DNA from: Polynucleobacter sp. AP-Sving-400A-A2
Lineage (GTDB): Bacteria > Pseudomonadota > Gammaproteobacteria > Burkholderiales > Burkholderiaceae
Length of the DNA stretch: 64,000 bases
Direction of reading: 5' to 3'
Assembly: GCF_018688155.1 (NCBI RefSeq)
Contig: NZ_CP061312.1
Span: 1,054,001-1,118,000, forward strand
Below are positions 8,459 through 16,145 of the stretch, in pieces (positions within the stretch are counted from its first letter, which is position 1; each line of letters begins with the position of its first letter). A program made the translations under genes and the position numbers. Under the pieces are notes generated by a model. The model was not told where the DNA came from. It worked only from the letters and a program-made list of their open reading frames with translations, and made no database searches.

Positions 8459-8480
8459 CAGAAGTTGTGAAGTTGTGAAC
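8459..8480. repeat. Tandem octamer repeat upstream of the small HTH gene
   Basis: On the minus strand TTCACAAC occurs twice in direct tandem followed by a partial TTC. It lies about 30-50 bp upstream of the start codon of the small HTH gene, just behind an AT-rich -10-like region (TAGTATAGTATT). The place is right for an activator or repressor site, possibly autoregulation, but this is inference. Confidence 0.5.
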
Positions 8481-8588
8481 TTTAATTAATATGTTGTTTT
8501 TTGGATGCTGACTTAATGGCAGGCAAGCTATACATATGATCAGATGCGGTATAAAGGACTAAGGACTAAACAGAGACAGTGAATCACC

Positions 8589-9899
8589 ATGAAAATACAA
8601 AGTAGCCTTGTGCAAGCTTGCGAGCTCATCCAGAAGGAGCAGCTTTCGGTAGATGACTATTTAGGGCAATGCGTGGCGCTAGCAGATGCATTGGAGCCGA
8701 CATTAAAAGCTTTTACCGTCAGAGCTTCACTACCCACTCTGATACAACAATCAGGCTTGGGTCCGCTTAGGGGTATTCCAGTGGCAATTAAAGATCTGAT
8801 CGATACAAAAGATTTCGTAACAAGCTATGGATCTGCAATTTATAAAGATTTTGTACCTAGTGAGGATGCCGAAATAGTCAAAAAGATTCGCGCCTTAGGT
8901 GGCGTTATCTTTGGTAAAAGCGTCACAACCGAATTTGCGTGGCGTAATCCGGGAGCTACAAGCAATCCATGGAATAGTAATCACACTCCAGGAGGATCTT
9001 CAAGTGGCTCTGCAGCAGCGGTTGCAAGCGGGATTGTGCCGCTGGCGATAGGATCCCAAACTGCAGGGTCCATTATTAGACCGGCCTCATATTGTGGAAT
9101 CGTTGGATATAAGGCGAGTTATGGAGCAGTTCCCCGCAGCGGAGTCCATCCAGTTTCTGGCTCACTAGATCACATTGGTTTTTTTACCAGATCCGTTGCA
9201 GATGGAGTGTGTGCATTTAATTTTCTCAAAAATTCCACAACTGAAGAGGATTATTCAATTGTGATTCCTGAGCTTATTCTTAAACCAGTGAATGCAGTTT
9301 TAGATCAGCAGAAACCCCGTTTTGCAATTCTCAGTTCTCCATTCGATGAATTGTTAAGCCAAGAACAGATGGATATCTTAAAAAAGGCGGCGACATTATT
9401 AAAAGCCTCAGGCGCCAGCATTGAAGAATTATCGTTACCACAGACTTATTGGGATGGAATAGAAGCATTGGCGGTACTGATGTCATATGAGGCTGCAGTA
9501 GTACATAAAAAACATCTTGAACAATTTCCTGAAATGTTGGGCGCAGATATAAAAGAATTAATTGAAAAAGGAAATGCGTGTTCGGAAAGAGATTATCTGG
9601 AAGCTAAGAATCTGCAGATTGCCTTACGTAAGTCGATTGGTAAATATTTTGAGCGTTTTGATGCAATCTTGGCACCCCCTGCAACCGGCGAGGCACCAAA
9701 AGGTCTCAGCTTTACCGGAAATCCGATCTTTTGCTCTCTTTGGACTTTTATAGGCACTCCAGCCATCGCACTACCCGTAGGCAAATCCAGTAATGGACTT
9801 CCACTAGGCGTTCAGCTCATCGGTGCTTACTGTGAGGATGAAAAATTAGTCAATATGGCCGCGTTCGCCGAGGCAAGCTTTAAGACTCTAAACAACTAG
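8589..9899 (+). CDS. Amidase-signature hydrolase
   Basis: The 436-residue enzyme has the complete Ser-cisSer-Lys centre of the amidase signature family: K68 (in PVAIKDLID), the cis serine in PGGSSSGSAAAV (S137 or S138) and the nucleophile S161 (in TAGSIIRPA). It hydrolyses a carboxamide or related bond; GatA is excluded by context, since no gatC or gatB lies nearby. It is the first gene of a cluster with two Bug binding proteins, an acyl-CoA synthetase and oxidoreductases, so it may release an acid from an amide for later CoA activation. Its codon use looks somewhat richer in A and T than the next genes. Confidence 0.87.
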   Translation: MKIQSSLVQACELIQKEQLSVDDYLGQCVALADALEPTLKAFTVRASLPTLIQQSGLGPLRGIPVAIKDLIDTKDFVTSYGSAIYKDFVPSEDAEIVKKIRALGGVIFGKSVTTEFAWRNPGATSNPWNSNHTPGGSSSGSAAAVASGIVPLAIGSQTAGSIIRPASYCGIVGYKASYGAVPRSGVHPVSGSLDHIGFFTRSVADGVCAFNFLKNSTTEEDYSIVIPELILKPVNAVLDQQKPRFAILSSPFDELLSQEQMDILKKAATLLKASGASIEELSLPQTYWDGIEALAVLMSYEAAVVHKKHLEQFPEMLGADIKELIEKGNACSERDYLEAKNLQIALRKSIGKYFERFDAILAPPATGEAPKGLSFTGNPIFCSLWTFIGTPAIALPVGKSSNGLPLGVQLIGAYCEDEKLVNMAAFAEASFKTLNN

Positions 9900-9970
9900 C
9901 GGTGTTATAAATGAATCATGTCCAGATATGAATCTGGGATGTGTTGAAAACTGAATTTAGGAGAAGCGTA

Positions 9971-10963
9971 ATGTCCTTATCTTTTGAGAAGCGTAGAGGC
10001 TTACTTGTATTAATCACTGTCCTAGCCTGTTGTGCGGTAGGAGTAGCAAACGCTCAAACGAACGCAAGTTGGCCTGATAAGCCCATCAAGATCATTGTTG
10101 GCTACTCTGCTGGAGGGGCTACAGACATATTGGCACGTTTAGTTGCAGTAAAAATGGGCATTACCTTGGGTCAGACAGTGATTATTGAAAACAAGCCTGG
10201 CGCCAATAGCAATGTCGGCGCAGAAATCGTTGCACGGTCACCAGCTGATGGTTATACCCTTTATGCCTTCTCAATTGCCAACACCATCAATATGTCGCTT
10301 TATCCAAAACTTGGGTACGACGCACTCAAAGATTTAGATCCGATTGGCATGATTGCCAAGATCCCCAATATTTTGGTAGTCAATCCAAATCTTCCAATCA
10401 AAACAGTTGCGGACTATGTGCGCTACGCCAAAGAATCAAAAGATGGCGTGACTTTTGCTTCCTCCGGTAGCGGCTCATCTATTCATCTCTCCGGCGAAAT
10501 GTTTAAGATGCAATCGAAAATCCAAATGCTCCATATCCCTTACAAGGGGAGCGCTCCTGCCGTCACAGATTTACTAGGAGGTCAGGTAGATTCTATGTTT
10601 GATAACGCCCCTTCTGCAATGCCTCATATTCAAAGTGGAAAGCTGCGTGCAGTTGGCATTACCAGTGCGCAACGATCACCATTGCTGCCCGAAGTACCTA
10701 CACTTGCCGAGTCTGGTTACCCCAATTTTGACGTGCAGTCATGGTTTGCCTTGGCTGCTCCTGCTGGAACCCCGAAGCCGATCATTGAAAAGCTTAATGC
10801 AGCACTAAATAAAGCCCTCACTGCGCCAGATGTGCGTCAACGTCTGCAAGAGTTGGGAGCTACACCTGAACCTGGCTCGCCAGAGAAAATGCGTGACTTC
10901 GCAACAGCTGAGGTAAAACGCTGGCGTGAAGTAGTTAAAGCATCTGGCGCAAAAGCCGAATAA
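9971..10963 (+). CDS. Bug-family (tripartite tricarboxylate transporter) periplasmic binding protein
   Basis: The 330-residue protein has a signal peptide cleaved near ANAQ-TN and the Bug hallmarks WPDKPIKIIVGYSAGGATD, ENKPGANSNVGAE, the HIPYKGSAPAVTDLLGGQVD segment and LPEVPTLAE. Such proteins bind carboxylates or aromatic acids in the periplasm. No TctA or TctB membrane genes are in the window, so its transporter partner is encoded elsewhere or is shared. The ATG at 9971 is preceded by AGGAG; an in-frame TTG at 9941 is less likely. It lies 71 bp after the amidase gene. Confidence 0.92.
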   Translation: MSLSFEKRRGLLVLITVLACCAVGVANAQTNASWPDKPIKIIVGYSAGGATDILARLVAVKMGITLGQTVIIENKPGANSNVGAEIVARSPADGYTLYAFSIANTINMSLYPKLGYDALKDLDPIGMIAKIPNILVVNPNLPIKTVADYVRYAKESKDGVTFASSGSGSSIHLSGEMFKMQSKIQMLHIPYKGSAPAVTDLLGGQVDSMFDNAPSAMPHIQSGKLRAVGITSAQRSPLLPEVPTLAESGYPNFDVQSWFALAAPAGTPKPIIEKLNAALNKALTAPDVRQRLQELGATPEPGSPEKMRDFATAEVKRWREVVKASGAKAE

Positions 10964-10991
10964 AACACACCAGAAAGAAGGAAGTCCCCGC

Positions 10992-12512
10992 ATGTTTCCA
11001 ATCGACTTCTTTTGGCGAGCATCTTTGCGCTGGCCAAAGCGCACAGCCATTGACACCCCTACTGGCCCGATTAGCTATGAAGAGTTAGCCTCCAAAGTGA
11101 AGGCGCTTGCTAGCGCCCTTGTTGCATTGGACCCTCATCTTCAAAGCCGCGTGGCAATTTGCTCAGGCAATAGCGCGGAGCACATCATCGCCCTATTGGC
11201 GGTACTTGCCTCTGGCAAAGTATGGGTTCCGCTCAACCCTAAAAGTACTCGACCTGAAATACGACGCATCATCGACATCACAGAACCAAGCCTCATCATT
11301 CATGATCAAGCCTTAGGTGAATTGTTAACCGATGCCCCAGGTATTTTTATCCTAACCAGCATGGATGATGGGCAAACATCAAGCAAAACAATGGGTAGTC
11401 TGATCCAAGGTTACGATGGCGCCTCACTCCCATCATTTGACCTGCCTTTAGATGCCACTCAAGCGATCAAATTTACTGGCGGTACTACGGGCGCTCCAAA
11501 AGGAGTGATGCAACCCTATCGCGCCTGGCTGGCTAATATAACTAACCAGATTCAGTCGTGGGGCTTTGATGAACATGAGCGCTATATTGTCGCTGCGCCA
11601 ATTACTCATGGCACATCAACTTATATTTTGCCCATCCTAGCGCAAGGCGGATGCCATGTCATCCTAGATGGGGCTGGTGCTGAAGTTGTTCGCACAGCCT
11701 TTAGAGAGCGTGGTGGCACTGCCTCCTTTATGCCACCAACAATGCTATACATGTTGATGGCATTACCCAATGCCTCGCGCAAGGATTTTCCCAAGCTACG
11801 CAGACTGATATATGGTGGCGCACCAATGCCCGCTGAAAAAGTGCGTATTGTCCGTGAATTTTTTGGTCCCGTACTTTGCACTACTTATGGTCAAACTGAG
11901 GCCCCTCAAATATTAACCATTATGAAACCGGAGGATTTTGAAGATCCTCAAAATTGGGCTGCAGTTGGTTGCGCTACCTGGTTTAGTGATGTCGCAATCA
12001 TGGCGCCTGATGGAAGTTTCCTACCAACAGGCGAAATTGGTGAGGTAGTGGTACGCGGTGATCTTCTCATGACAGGCTACTGGCGTATGCCAGAAAAAAC
12101 TGCGGAAACGATCATTAATGGCTGGCTGCACACTGGAGATCGCGGTTTGATTGATCAGCGTGGTTACCTCTATCTAAAAGACCGCCTCAAGGATATCGTG
12201 ATTACCGGAGGATTTAATGTGTATCCAGTAGATGTTGAAAATGCTTTAACTCAACACCCCTCCGTTCACGAATGTCTGGTCTTTGGCGTTCCAGATGATA
12301 AGTGGGGAGAAAGCGTGCAAGCAGCAGTACAACTTCGCCCCGGCCAACAGGTTGATGAGGCAGCCCTCATTTCTTTTGTGCGCGAACTCTTGGGGCCGGT
12401 TCAGACACCAAAACGTATCCACTTTTATGAGAGTTTGCCTCGCTCTAATGTGGGCAAATTACTCAAGAGCGCCGTCCTCCAAAATATTCTTAACCCTTCA
12501 ACACATTCTTAA
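10992..12512 (+). CDS. AMP-forming acyl-CoA synthetase (class I adenylate-forming)
   Basis: The 506-residue enzyme activates a carboxylic acid to its CoA thioester. Motifs in order: FTGGTTGAPKGVM (P-loop), TTYGQTEAPQ, TGDRGLIDQRGYLYLKDR split around the catalytic aspartate, DIVITGGFNVYP hinge, and LPRSNVGKLLK with the catalytic lysine. It is not FadD: identity in the acyl-pocket region looks low, and the protein is 50 residues shorter. Position between a Bug receptor gene (28 bp upstream) and a citrate-synthase-fold gene (10 bp downstream) suggests it activates the acid taken up by this system. The substrate is not predictable from motifs. Confidence 0.9.
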   Translation: MFPIDFFWRASLRWPKRTAIDTPTGPISYEELASKVKALASALVALDPHLQSRVAICSGNSAEHIIALLAVLASGKVWVPLNPKSTRPEIRRIIDITEPSLIIHDQALGELLTDAPGIFILTSMDDGQTSSKTMGSLIQGYDGASLPSFDLPLDATQAIKFTGGTTGAPKGVMQPYRAWLANITNQIQSWGFDEHERYIVAAPITHGTSTYILPILAQGGCHVILDGAGAEVVRTAFRERGGTASFMPPTMLYMLMALPNASRKDFPKLRRLIYGGAPMPAEKVRIVREFFGPVLCTTYGQTEAPQILTIMKPEDFEDPQNWAAVGCATWFSDVAIMAPDGSFLPTGEIGEVVVRGDLLMTGYWRMPEKTAETIINGWLHTGDRGLIDQRGYLYLKDRLKDIVITGGFNVYPVDVENALTQHPSVHECLVFGVPDDKWGESVQAAVQLRPGQQVDEAALISFVRELLGPVQTPKRIHFYESLPRSNVGKLLKSAVLQNILNPSTHS

Positions 12513-12522
12513 TTAAGCCATC

Positions 12523-13308
12523 ATGACTAATTCATCCAACAAAACGCCAGTAACTAGTTTGTGCACCCATACTCTTACCAGTCTGCACTATCGCGATGCA
12601 GACCTTGTCGAAGACTTGATGGGTAAAAAAACGTTTACCGAAGTGATGTTGATGCAAATCTTAGGAAGAACTCCACGACCTGTAGATATCCGAATCACAG
12701 ACGTTGTACTCATTGTTCTCATGGAACATGGCCTCACACCCAGTGCCATTGCAACGCGATTGATTTACATGAGTGCACCAGAAAATCTTCAAGGAGCCGT
12801 ATCAGCTGGCTTGCTGGCTGTTGGTAGTTCTTTCATTGGCACCATGGAAAATTGTTCCGGCTTATTAGATCGCATTACAGCGGCGAGTAATCCTGAGGCA
12901 GAAGCGCTCGAGATAGCGCAACATTACAAAGTAATCAAGGCAGCAGTTCCGGGATTTGGGCATCACCTTCATAAACCAGTAGACCCACGAGCATACAAAC
13001 TATTAGAAATGGGTCGGGCTGAACCAGACCTCAAGGGCGATAAGATCCGAGCACTGGAAATTCTATCGAAAGCCGTTGATACGGTAGCTGGTCGCCCGAT
13101 TACGATCAATGCTACTGGTGCAGTAGCTGCACTGCTGGGTGAGATCGGCATTCCGACTGCAGTCATGCGTGGCTTTGCTGTTATCTCACGCTCAGCAGGT
13201 TTGGTAGCCCATATTGTTGAAGAGCAACAAAGTCCCTCTGGCCGTTTTATTTGGGATACCGTTGAACATGCCATTCCCTTTGTGGATGGCGCCAATAAGA
13301 TTGGCTAA
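12523..13308 (+). CDS. Citrate-synthase-fold protein, citryl-CoA-lyase-like
   Basis: The 261-residue product is far shorter than citrate synthase (about 430) and resembles the catalytic C-terminal lyase domain of ATP-citrate lyase. Recognisable parts: H69 in MEHGLTPS, H147 in PGFGHHLHKPVDPRAYK, and R223/H230 in ISRSAGLVAHIVEEQ. The position of the catalytic aspartate of this fold (normally in an NVDG or NVDFYSG element) reads INATG, so that residue seems to be absent. A carbon-carbon bond lyase or condensing enzyme on an acyl-CoA is inferred from the ligase upstream. Two bases separate it from the next gene. Confidence 0.75.
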   Translation: MTNSSNKTPVTSLCTHTLTSLHYRDADLVEDLMGKKTFTEVMLMQILGRTPRPVDIRITDVVLIVLMEHGLTPSAIATRLIYMSAPENLQGAVSAGLLAVGSSFIGTMENCSGLLDRITAASNPEAEALEIAQHYKVIKAAVPGFGHHLHKPVDPRAYKLLEMGRAEPDLKGDKIRALEILSKAVDTVAGRPITINATGAVAALLGEIGIPTAVMRGFAVISRSAGLVAHIVEEQQSPSGRFIWDTVEHAIPFVDGANKIG

Positions 13309-13310
13309 GC

Positions 13311-14051
13311 ATGGGTACTCAAACTCAATTAGCGAGAGAATGCGTATTGATTACAGGTGCTAGCCGCGGTATCGGGCGAGCAATTGCTGAGCGTTTGATT
13401 GCCGATGGGATGCACGTCATTAACTTTGACAAAATAGCCCCTCAAGAAAGTTCACCTCATGAGAGTTTCTATGAGGTCGATGTATCAAATGAAACTGCAT
13501 TGCGAAGTACGCTAATAAAGGCGATATCAAAGTATCCCATTACCCGCTTAGTCAATAATGCGGGTATTGTGCGCCCTGCCACAATAGAAAAAACCAGCAT
13601 TGAAGATTTTTATGCAGTGATGAATGTGAATGTTGCCGCAGTCATTATTTGTGTACAGGAACTTCTCCCCACCATGCAAGCAGCTCACTTTGGACGGATT
13701 GTGAATATCTCTAGTCGCGCCGCTTTGGGTAAAGAAGAGCGTATTGCGTATGCCACTTCTAAAGCAGGCTTACTAGGACTAACGCGTACATTGGCCTTAG
13801 AGCTTGCGGCTGATGGCATCACTGTGAACGCTATTGGACCTGGCCCTATTGCAACAGAGCTCTTTCAGAGTGCAAACCCTCTAGGTACACCTGCTACACA
13901 ACGTATTCTTGATAGCATACCCTTGGGTCGCATTGGTCAACCAGAAGAAGTAGCACATATCGTTGCTTCACTACTAGATCAACGCGCTGGATTTACTACC
14001 GGCCAAGTAGTGTATGTTTGTGGTGGCATGACTGTAGGACTACATCAATAA
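13311..14051 (+). CDS. Short-chain dehydrogenase/reductase (FabG-like)
   Basis: The 246-residue enzyme has TGASRGIG for NAD(P) binding (residues 15-22), NNAG near 82-85, S134 and the catalytic pair Y147 and K151 in YATSK. It would oxidise a hydroxyl or reduce a keto group, possibly on a CoA ester formed by the ligase in this operon. The start ATG is two bases after the stop of the citrate-synthase-fold gene and the stop codon directly touches the next ATG. The substrate is unknown. Confidence 0.9.
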   Translation: MGTQTQLARECVLITGASRGIGRAIAERLIADGMHVINFDKIAPQESSPHESFYEVDVSNETALRSTLIKAISKYPITRLVNNAGIVRPATIEKTSIEDFYAVMNVNVAAVIICVQELLPTMQAAHFGRIVNISSRAALGKEERIAYATSKAGLLGLTRTLALELAADGITVNAIGPGPIATELFQSANPLGTPATQRILDSIPLGRIGQPEEVAHIVASLLDQRAGFTTGQVVYVCGGMTVGLHQ

Positions 14052-14879
14052 ATGAACTCAACTTCACATCCTCCCGGCTTACCAACCGATCTAACTGGTC
14101 GCACTATTTTAGTCTCTGGCGGCGGCTCGGCTGGACCGGGCTGGAGTATTGGTAGAGCATCTTGTGTCACTTACGCCAGACTGGGCGCCAATGTCTGCGT
14201 AGTTGATCGAGATGCGGCCTCCGCAGAAGAAACCACGAAGATTATTGTGCAGGAAGGTGGTATTGCAAAGACTTTTATTGGAGATGTTTCTGAAGAAGAT
14301 GAAGTGAAGCGACTCTTCTTTGAGGCTCGTAATCAATTTGGCCCTATCGATGTTTTGCATCACAACGTGGGCATCGGTAAAGTTGGTGGCCCTATGGAAA
14401 CGAGTGCCGAAGATTTTGATCGCATTCATAAAGTGAATGTTCGTAGCCTCTTGCTGGCAGCCCAGGAGGTTTTGCCTGAGATGGCATCCAGAGGCACAGG
14501 AAATATCATCGCTATTTCATCGGTAGCGGGTATGCGCTATTTAGGCTACCCGCATTTGGCCTATAGCGTCACTAAGGCAGCCAACACCCAATTTATTCGG
14601 ATGATTGCCCAACAATACGCAAGCCAAGGCATTCGTGCCAATACAGTGGTGCCCGGTTTAATCGATACCCCACGCATTGCCAACACGGTAGCAAAGATTT
14701 TCTCTGAAAATAGTCTAGATGAGGCTCGTGCCGCTAGGGATAAGCAAGTTCCTATGGGTAGATCAGGAACAGCATGGGATGTGGCTCATGCCTGCGCCTT
14801 CCTGGTATCAGATGCAGCAGCCTACATTACCGGAACAGAACTGGTAGTGGATGGGGGCATTACCGGTAAATATACCTAA
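14052..14879 (+). CDS. Short-chain dehydrogenase/reductase with an extended glycine loop
   Basis: The 275-residue enzyme is a second SDR immediately after the first. Its cofactor loop is SGGGSAGPGWSIGRA (residues 22-36), longer than the usual TGxxxGxG, as in some SDRs of aromatic and terpenoid degradation. The catalytic residues S156 or S157, Y171 and K175 are present, and the NNAG motif is changed to HHNVG. The C-terminal VSDAAAYITGTELVVDGG is typical. Two SDRs in tandem could carry out successive or stereospecific oxidations; this is inference from order. Confidence 0.88.
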   Translation: MNSTSHPPGLPTDLTGRTILVSGGGSAGPGWSIGRASCVTYARLGANVCVVDRDAASAEETTKIIVQEGGIAKTFIGDVSEEDEVKRLFFEARNQFGPIDVLHHNVGIGKVGGPMETSAEDFDRIHKVNVRSLLLAAQEVLPEMASRGTGNIIAISSVAGMRYLGYPHLAYSVTKAANTQFIRMIAQQYASQGIRANTVVPGLIDTPRIANTVAKIFSENSLDEARAARDKQVPMGRSGTAWDVAHACAFLVSDAAAYITGTELVVDGGITGKYT

Positions 14880-14961
14880 CAAAACTAAGGGTCAGCACCC
14901 ATTTCCCTACTGGATCATATTGAGGTATTTTTTAACCTTACTCCAAATTAAAGAGACTCTA

Positions 14962-15924
14962 ATGAACCGCTTCCTGCAATTAGGACTCCTGACTTGTTTC
15001 TGCTTGTTTTGTAGTTTAGCAACTGCCTATCCGTATAAACCAATCACCATTATTGTTCCCCAAGCACCAGGTGGAACAAATGACATTGTGGGTCGAGTAG
15101 TTGCACAGCGGCTCGGAGAGCAAATCAAAGCCTCCGTGGTTGTCGAGAATAAACCGGGTGCTGGCGGCAATATTGGCACTCAGTTTGTTGCCAATGCCCC
15201 GAAGGACGGTCACACACTTTTAATGACAATTAGTAGTGCTCAAGCTATTAATCCCGCCCTCTATAAGAATCCAGGTTTTGATCCAGTCAATGACTTTATT
15301 CCCCTGGCCATGGTTGGATCAGTTCCAAATGTTCTAGTTGTAAATGCTAATTTTCCGGCCAAGAATCTAGATGATTTTTTAAAGTTAGTTAAATCAAAGC
15401 CCCCGGAGACTTACCAATTTGCATCAGCTGGTAATGGGACGCTAAATCACCTCTTAGGTGAAATGCTTAATCAAAGCTATGGGATATCGTTGCAACATAT
15501 TCCCTATAAAGGAGTTGCACCCGCACTCAATGATCTCTTGGGTGGGCAAATTCAAATTGCTTTTGCTAGCTTGCCATCCGTTTTGCAATACATTAATACT
15601 CAAAAATTAGTTGCCCTGGGTGTGAGCTCTTCAAGGCGCTCCCCCCTACTGCCCGAGGTCCCATCCATATCAGAAAAGATTCCAGGCTTTTCTGGAACTC
15701 TTTGGATAGGTTTATTCGCACCTAAAGGCACGCCTAAGCCAGTCATCGATAAATTGCAAAAGGAGATGCAGTTAACCCTGACCAATCCCGAGTTGAGAGA
15801 AAAACTGCAGGCCACTGGAGTAGAGCTTGCAAACATGACTCCAGCAGAATTTGCTAAACAGCTTCAAGAAGACATTACACGCTGGGCGAAGATCGTTAAA
15901 GCATCGGGCGCCTCTCTTGACTAA
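14962..15924 (+). CDS. Second Bug-family periplasmic binding protein
   Basis: The 320-residue protein begins with a signal peptide (hydrophobic LGLLTCFCLFCSLATA, cleavage before YPYKP) and has PITIIVPQAPGGTNDIVGR, ENKPGAGGNIGT, HIPYKGVAPALNDLLGGQI and LLPEVPSISE. It is clearly a paralogue of the protein at 9971 but not a recent duplicate. The ATG at 14962 gives a standard signal peptide; the frame extends further upstream only through the end of the SDR gene. It is 82 bp from the SDR gene and closes the cluster. Confidence 0.92.
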   Translation: MNRFLQLGLLTCFCLFCSLATAYPYKPITIIVPQAPGGTNDIVGRVVAQRLGEQIKASVVVENKPGAGGNIGTQFVANAPKDGHTLLMTISSAQAINPALYKNPGFDPVNDFIPLAMVGSVPNVLVVNANFPAKNLDDFLKLVKSKPPETYQFASAGNGTLNHLLGEMLNQSYGISLQHIPYKGVAPALNDLLGGQIQIAFASLPSVLQYINTQKLVALGVSSSRRSPLLPEVPSISEKIPGFSGTLWIGLFAPKGTPKPVIDKLQKEMQLTLTNPELREKLQATGVELANMTPAEFAKQLQEDITRWAKIVKASGASLD

Positions 15925-15948
15925 ACCCTGTATTCAATGTCATAGGGC

Positions 15949-15978
15949 AAAAAAATAGAGCCCCGTGGTAGGGGCTCT
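15949..15978 (-). terminator. Rho-independent terminator downstream of tRNA-Ser
   Basis: Arms AGAGCCCC (15957-15964) and GGGGCTCT (15971-15978) form an eight-pair stem with a six-base loop. On the minus strand it is followed by TATTTTTTT, so it terminates the tRNA-Ser transcript. On the plus strand no T-run follows. Confidence 0.85.
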
Positions 15979-15989
15979 TCTATAGCACT

Positions 15990-16084
15990 TGGCGGAGACG
16001 AGAGGATTCGAACCTCCGATCAGAGTTTTAGCCCCGATGCTCCCTTAGCAGGGGAGTGCCTTCGACCAGCTCGGCCACGTCTCC
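15990..16084 (-). tRNA. tRNA-Ser(GCU)
   Basis: Read on the minus strand, the 95-nt sequence has acceptor arms GGAGACG and CGTCTCC, an encoded CCA end (15990-15992), the TpsiC arm with GGTTCGAATCC, a long variable arm (GCATCGGGGC region) typical of serine, and an anticodon loop CTGCTAA with anticodon GCT. It is read toward the catabolic cluster, so its 3' end faces that cluster. Confidence 0.96.
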
Positions 16085-16145
16085 GTATTTCATACTAGTA
16101 CAACGAACCATAGTGTAACGGATAACCGCTACCCAGAGGTTTCTT

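Noticed and set aside
8589-9899. Amidase as GatA of the tRNA amidotransferase
   Set aside because: No gatC or gatB nearby, and the cluster is catabolic with Bug receptors.
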